Made by a program: the position numbers and the translations under genes. 25,041 nt of DNA from Myxococcales bacterium. GTDB taxonomy: Bacteria; Myxococcota; Bradymonadia; UBA7976; UBA1532. Under the pieces are notes generated by a model. That model was not told the origin of the DNA. It made no database searches and saw only the letters and a list, made by a program, of their open reading frames with translations. The DNA lies in the NCBI GenBank assembly GCA_020633515.1, contig JACKDM010000059.1:1-25041 (forward strand), written 5' to 3'. This document shows positions 21,701 to 25,041 of this stretch, piece after piece (position 1 is the first letter of the stretch; the number at the start of each line of letters is the position of its first letter).

Positions 21701-24700
21701 GGCCACCGGCCCGAAGCTCGTGGCGTGTGTCTCGACGACGCGGGCGATGCGTCCCGGTGCGCTGCACGCCGAGCTGAGTCGGCTGCTGCCCGATTACATG
21801 GTGCCGGGTGGCTTCGTCGTCCTCGATCGGATGCCATTGACCCCCAACGGCAAGATCGACCTGCAAGCGCTCGCGCAGATGCCCTGCGACAGCGCCGCGG
21901 GCGCCGGCGCCGAGCCGCCCGCGACCGACACCGAGCGGACCATCGCCGCGATCTGGTCGGCGGTGCTCGGCGGCGCGGTGGCCGACCGTCACGACAACTT
22001 CTTCCTGCTCGGCGGCCACTCGCTGCTCGCGACGCAGGTCGCCACCCGCCTGAGCGAAGCGCTGAAGCGCCCGGTGCCGTTGCGCGCGGTCTTCGACCAC
22101 CCGACCCTCGCCGATCTCGCTCTCTGGGCCGACGGCGTCCGGGCGAGCACGCCCGACGCGCTGCCCGGCCCGGCGCCGCGCGCCCAGCCGGCGGAGCCGC
22201 CCCTGTCATTCGCCCAGGAGCGCTTGTGGGTGCTGCACCGCTTCGAGACGACGCTGAGCGCATACACCGCGCCGCTGGCGCTGCGGCTGAGCGGGCCGCT
22301 CGATCGGGACGCGCTCGAGGCGGCGCTGCAGGCGTTGGCGGCGTGCCATGCGGCGTTGCGCACGACCTTCCCCGAGCGAGGCGGCCTCCCGAGCCAGCGC
22401 GTCGCCCGGAGCGCGACGATCCCGCTGACGCGGGTGGAGCTGACGGGCGCGAGCCATCCCGACGAGGCGCTGTGGGCGGCGATGCGATCGGCGGCGTCGG
22501 AGCCATTCGACCTCGCGAACGGGCCGCTCGCCCGCGCGACGCTGTTCACGCTGGGCGAGGGTGAGCACGCGCTGCTCCTGTGCCTGCATCACATCATCGC
22601 CGATGGCTGGTCGCTGGGGGTGCTGGCGCAAGACCTCGACGCGGCCTATCGCGCCGCCGTGGCGGGTGAGACCCCGGCGCTGCCCGCCGCGGCGCTCGAT
22701 CCGGTCGATTACACGCTGTGGCAGCGCGAGGCCGCCGAGACGGCGGTCTGGAAGGACTGGCTGGCGGCGTGGTGCCGCGCGCTCGACGGCGCGCCGACGG
22801 TGCTCGAGCTGCCGACCGATCGCCCGCGCCCGGCGGTGCAGGAGACGGCGTGCGCGGCGGTGCCGGTGGCGCTCGACGCCGAGCTGACGCGGGCCCTGGA
22901 GCGGCTGGCAGAGGCGCACGGCGCCAGCCTCTTCATGGTCGTGCTCGCGCTGTGGGCGACGCTGCTCGCGCGCCATGGCGGCGGTGACGACATCGTCATC
23001 GGCGCGCCGGTCGCCAACCGCCACCACCCGGGGCTGGAGAGGCTGGTGGGTTGCCTGGTCAACACCGTGCCGCTGCGGGTCGTCGTGCCGGGAGAGGCGT
23101 CGTTCGCCGAGCTGCTCGATGCGGTGCGCGAAGCCACCCTCGGCGCCTACGCCCGGCAGGACGTGCCGGTCGAGCAGACGCTCAACGCGCTCCGGCTCGA
23201 CCGCAGCCTGAGTCATGCGCCGCTGTTTCAGAGCATCGTCACCGTCGAGTATGCGCAGTCGCATCCCGCCGCCCGGTCCTATGCGCTCGGCGAGCTGGGG
23301 GCGCGCTGGATCGACCTGGGCCGGGCGCACACCGAGATGGATCTGAGCCTGGAGTTGATCCGCGCCGAAGCGGGCCTCGCGGGCTGGATCGATTACGCCA
23401 CCGCGCTCTTCGACGGCGCGACCGTCGAGCGGCTGGCGGCGCGGCTGCGCACGCTCGCGCAGGCGGCGGTGAGCGATGCGACGCAGACGGTCGCGGCGCT
23501 GCCGATCCTGCCCGCGGCGGAGCGGGCGGCGGTGCTGGCGCTCGGCGCGCCCGCTCCGTTGCCGGGCGCGGGCATCCCGATCCAGGCGATGTTCGAGCGA
23601 CAGGTCGCCCGGACGCCCGAAGCCATCGCGGTCATCGAAGCGACCCCGGGCATGGCGCCCGATGCCTGCCGGGTGTTGACCTACGCCGAGCTGAACGCGC
23701 GCGCGAACCGCCTCGCCCGTCGGCTCATGGCGCTGCGGCCGGCGGGGCTCGGACCGCAGCCCGAGAGCCTCGACCGCGCCGCCCTGCGCCCGCACCTGAT
23801 CGGGATCTGCCTCGGGCGCTCCGCCGAGATGCTCGTGGCGATGCTCGGCGCGCTCAAGGCGGGCTTCGGCTACGTGCCGGTGGACTCGACCTGGCCCCCG
23901 CAGCGCGTCGCGATGATCCTCGACGACGCCGATCCCTTCGCGGTGATCACCGAGGCGGGCCTGCTCGACGACGCCGCGCTCGCCGGCCGGATCGTCGTCG
24001 AGATCGAGCGCGCTCCGATCGATCCCGCCGCCCCCGACGCGACCGATCCACCCGCGCAGAGCCGGCCGGAGGACGTGGCCTATGTCATGTACACCTCCGG
24101 CTCCACCGGCCGCCCGAAGGGCGTGGTGGTCGAGCACCGACACGTCGTGAATTACACCCTCGGCTTCGTGGATCGGGTCGGGCTCGACGCGCGGGATCGG
24201 GCGCTTCAGCATGGCACGCTGGCCTTCGACATCTGCATCGAAGAGATCATCCCGCCGCTCAGCGTCGGGGCCTCGGTCGTCGTCTGTGTCGATCCGAGCG
24301 GGATCGAAGCGATCGTCGACGATGCCATCCGCCATCGGGTCACGATGGTGTGTACCACGCCGCTCCTGACACGGTACTTCGACAGCCGGGCGGACGAGCT
24401 CTGCGATCTCCGGTTCGTCGCGAGCGGCGGCGACGTGCTGCACCCCGAAGAGGTCGCGGCGCTGCTCGCGCGGGGGATCGGCGTGTACAACTCGTTCGGC
24501 CCGACGGAGACGACCGTGACGGCGACGAGCCACCGCGTCGAGACGGCGTCGGGCGCGCTCCCGATCGGGACGCCGTTGGCGCACGCGCGCGCCTTCGTGC
24601 TCGACGCCCACGGCGAGCCCCTGCCGCCCGGCGTCTCCGGCGAGCTGTACATCGGCGGCGGCGGCGTCGCGCGCGGTTATCTCGACCGACCCGAGCTGAC

Positions 24701-25041
24701 CGCGGAGCGCTTCGTGGTGTGGGCGGGCGCCGATCCGAGCGGGGAGCGGCTCTACCGGACCGGCGACCGCGCGCGCTGGCGCGCCGACGGGCTGCTGGAG
24801 TTCGTCGGCCGCATGGACCGCCAGGTGAAGATCCGCGGCTTCCGGGTGGAGCTCGGCGAGATCGAGGCGGTGCTGCTGCGCCACGGCGCCGTCGAGCAGG
24901 TCGCGGTCGTCGCCGACCACGACGCGCAGCACCAGAGGCGCCTCGTGGCCTACGTCGTGGCGCCGACGGCCGAGCAGGGGGCGCTGTCACCGGCGCTGCG
25001 GGCGCATCTGCGGGACCATCTGCCGGTCTACATGATCCCAT
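18780..25041 (+). CDS. NRPS, docking-C-A(beta-Ala)-PCP-C-A..., 3' end outside window
   Basis: Open in one frame from TTG 18780 to the window end (2087 residues, no interruption). Domains: TubC-type docking domain 5-58; C1 about 66-500 with HHIVSD at 200-205, where the usual following Gly is Phe206; A1 about 525-1040 with YTSGSTGRPKG 677-687; PCP1 with LGGHSL, Ser1081; C2 about 1140-1570 with an intact HHIIADG at 1270-1276; A2 from about 1590, with YTSGSTGRPKG from 1771, still incomplete at the edge. The A1 pocket reads Val723, Asp724, Trp727, Val766, Val795, Ser797, Leu821, Ala829, Asp830, Lys1025, giving VDWVVSLADK, a beta-alanine-type code. The A2 pocket reads roughly DIECVSSVTK, which I cannot assign. 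The docking domain implies an upstream partner, plausibly the hybrid NRPS-PKS read divergently. No epimerase or thioesterase is seen yet. Confidence 0.93.
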   Translation, partial: MPGSRFNVVEFLADVSARGDKLSLAGEQLRFATRAPQPPAAVVETIRAHRSALIEWLQAKAAAPQVYPMSAGQQGLWMAWRLDPKTPIYNLYLVARLQPDVAPDRVQAVLQALAERHPVLRSRFRWPEGEAPRQQVDDGFRFALERVDGRGWSAAEVQAWSEREADRPFDLEHGPVMRAALLETRDERGATRRLLHWTLHHIVSDFLSQEVLIDDLEALIRAEGAADALDAPRLSYHDFVRWEEDSTPDRDAARRWWRAQIAGWPPAAELPADLAGSDGPYRSGTFEFDLDAELSAAVRAFAHVQRVSVFRVLLAAYQVVLARYTGRERFVVTTPTSLRHLSGWERTAGYMINPLCVAVDLSGAPSTLEVLARTQAQLAAAFEHQMFPFSEVLRLIQSAGADMPAFGFILDATREAARAPSLFAEVLAVGQRGAPEPVSLSMFDMGGDLGGAFTYDARRFLPDTMRRLAAALRVALHGMTADPARPVSQVSLLDATARETIVTDWSGQSAPAPAADHPMHTTLDALFARQVARTPDAVALTALDDAGGARASITYAELDRWSRVIAGRLRAHGAERGAVVGVYADRSIATVAALLGVHRAGAAYLPLDPSYPQARLEYMLADSGASLLITTAAMRAAAPAAAGVTIIEIGEAPDGAAPAAGDVPPATGPDDLAYVIYTSGSTGRPKGVEALHRATTNRLAWMWRAMPFEADEVCCHKTALSFVDSVWEIFGPLLQGVPSVIVSTRAVQDVPRFIEALAAHRVTRLVLVPSLLRAMLGDGAGVPLGTRLPALRQWVCSGESLPVELTRAFQAQCPAARLINLYGSSEVAADVTWYDASRLAPVGSQWPGAVPIGRPISHAWCYILDDAREPVPPGVEGELYVGGACLARGYRGRPEATAERFVANPFAPGRLFRTGDRARWLPSPVPGARPEIGFLGRADTQVKIRGFRVDLTEITAALVALPGVREAVVQRREEATGPKLVACVSTTRAMRPGALHAELSRLLPDYMVPGGFVVLDRMPLTPNGKIDLQALAQMPCDSAAGAGAEPPATDTERTIAAIWSAVLGGAVADRHDNFFLLGGHSLLATQVATRLSEALKRPVPLRAVFDHPTLADLALWADGVRASTPDALPGPAPRAQPAEPPLSFAQERLWVLHRFETTLSAYTAPLALRLSGPLDRDALEAALQALAACHAALRTTFPERGGLPSQRVARSATIPLTRVELTGASHPDEALWAAMRSAASEPFDLANGPLARATLFTLGEGEHALLLCLHHIIADGWSLGVLAQDLDAAYRAAVAGETPALPAAALDPVDYTLWQREAAETAVWKDWLAAWCRALDGAPTVLELPTDRPRPAVQETACAAVPVALDAELTRALERLAEAHGASLFMVVLALWATLLARHGGGDDIVIGAPVANRHHPGLERLVGCLVNTVPLRVVVPGEASFAELLDAVREATLGAYARQDVPVEQTLNALRLDRSLSHAPLFQSIVTVEYAQSHPAARSYALGELGARWIDLGRAHTEMDLSLELIRAEAGLAGWIDYATALFDGATVERLAARLRTLAQAAVSDATQTVAALPILPAAERAAVLALGAPAPLPGAGIPIQAMFERQVARTPEAIAVIEATPGMAPDACRVLTYAELNARANRLARRLMALRPAGLGPQPESLDRAALRPHLIGICLGRSAEMLVAMLGALKAGFGYVPVDSTWPPQRVAMILDDADPFAVITEAGLLDDAALAGRIVVEIERAPIDPAAPDATDPPAQSRPEDVAYVMYTSGSTGRPKGVVVEHRHVVNYTLGFVDRVGLDARDRALQHGTLAFDICIEEIIPPLSVGASVVVCVDPSGIEAIVDDAIRHRVTMVCTTPLLTRYFDSRADELCDLRFVASGGDVLHPEEVAALLARGIGVYNSFGPTETTVTATSHRVETASGALPIGTPLAHARAFVLDAHGEPLPPGVSGELYIGGGGVARGYLDRPELTAERFVVWAGADPSGERLYRTGDRARWRADGLLEFVGRMDRQVKIRGFRVELGEIEAVLLRHGAVEQVAVVADHDAQHQRRLVAYVVAPTAEQGALSPALRAHLRDHLPVYMIP
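18792..18954 (+). other. TubC-type N-terminal docking domain
   Basis: Residues 5-58 of the NRPS (FNVVEFLADVSARGDKLSL, then GEQLRF, then a helix ending in RSALIEWLQ) fit the small beta-hairpin docking fold, in which a short helix and hairpin precede two helices. Such domains receive the C-terminal tail of the preceding synthase. The tail of the hybrid NRPS-PKS, GDPDEAGWTTITL, is acidic with spaced hydrophobic residues and is a plausible partner (inference). Confidence 0.72.

Noticed and set aside
18699..22100. Very long minus-strand open frames opposite the NRPS (also 22206-24932)
   Set aside because: Antisense shadows with low-complexity Arg-rich translation; the plus-strand frame carries complete C, A and PCP domains.

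Overview
This window lies inside a natural-product biosynthetic gene cluster of the hybrid non-ribosomal peptide / polyketide type. The DNA is very GC-rich (well above two thirds by eye), genes are packed with almost no spacing, and no rRNA, tRNA, CRISPR or insertion sequence is visible. A TubC-type docking domain, the mixed NRPS/PKS architecture and the JmjC/cupin-8 and cobalamin radical-SAM enzymes fit a secondary-metabolite-rich high-GC bacterium. Myxococcota is my best guess, but another proteobacterium or an actinomycete cannot be excluded from sequence alone.

Layout. Twelve genes run on the minus strand from about 18.64 kb down to the left edge, mostly joined by ATGA/TTGA overlaps or gaps of a few bases, so they look like one operon. 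In transcription order they are: O-carbamoyltransferase (NodU/CmcH family), a NPPF-motif methyltransferase, a glycine-type amidinotransferase, a short-chain dehydrogenase, a JmjC/cupin-8 oxygenase, a B12-binding radical SAM enzyme, a class I methyltransferase, a P-type ATPase lacking the usual CPC motif, a fold-type II PLP enzyme, a nitrilase-family C-N hydrolase, a hybrid NRPS-PKS (A-PCP-KS-AT-KR-ACP) and a sulfotransferase cut by the window start. A 140-bp intergenic region separates this operon from a divergent NRPS (TubC dock-C-A-PCP-C-A...), which starts with TTG at 18780 and runs off the right edge.

How the genes may work together (inference). The amidinotransferase could make a guanidino acid. 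The hybrid's A domain lacks the Asp that normally holds an alpha-amino group, so it could load that acid. The PKS half would add one malonate unit and reduce it to a hydroxyl. The chain would then pass by docking to the divergent NRPS, whose first A domain has a specificity code I read as VDWVVSLADK, a beta-alanine type. Tailoring would include hydroxylation (JmjC), cobalamin/SAM chemistry, N- and other methylation, O-carbamoylation and sulfation. Amidinotransferase, carbamoyltransferase and sulfotransferase classes also occur in guanidinium-toxin pathways (saxitoxin; in part cylindrospermopsin), but here they serve a different assembly line.

The most important irregularity is a single extra base near 3579, inside the KS domain of the hybrid gene. 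It splits an otherwise perfect 2086-residue reading frame and is either an assembly error or a real inactivating mutation.
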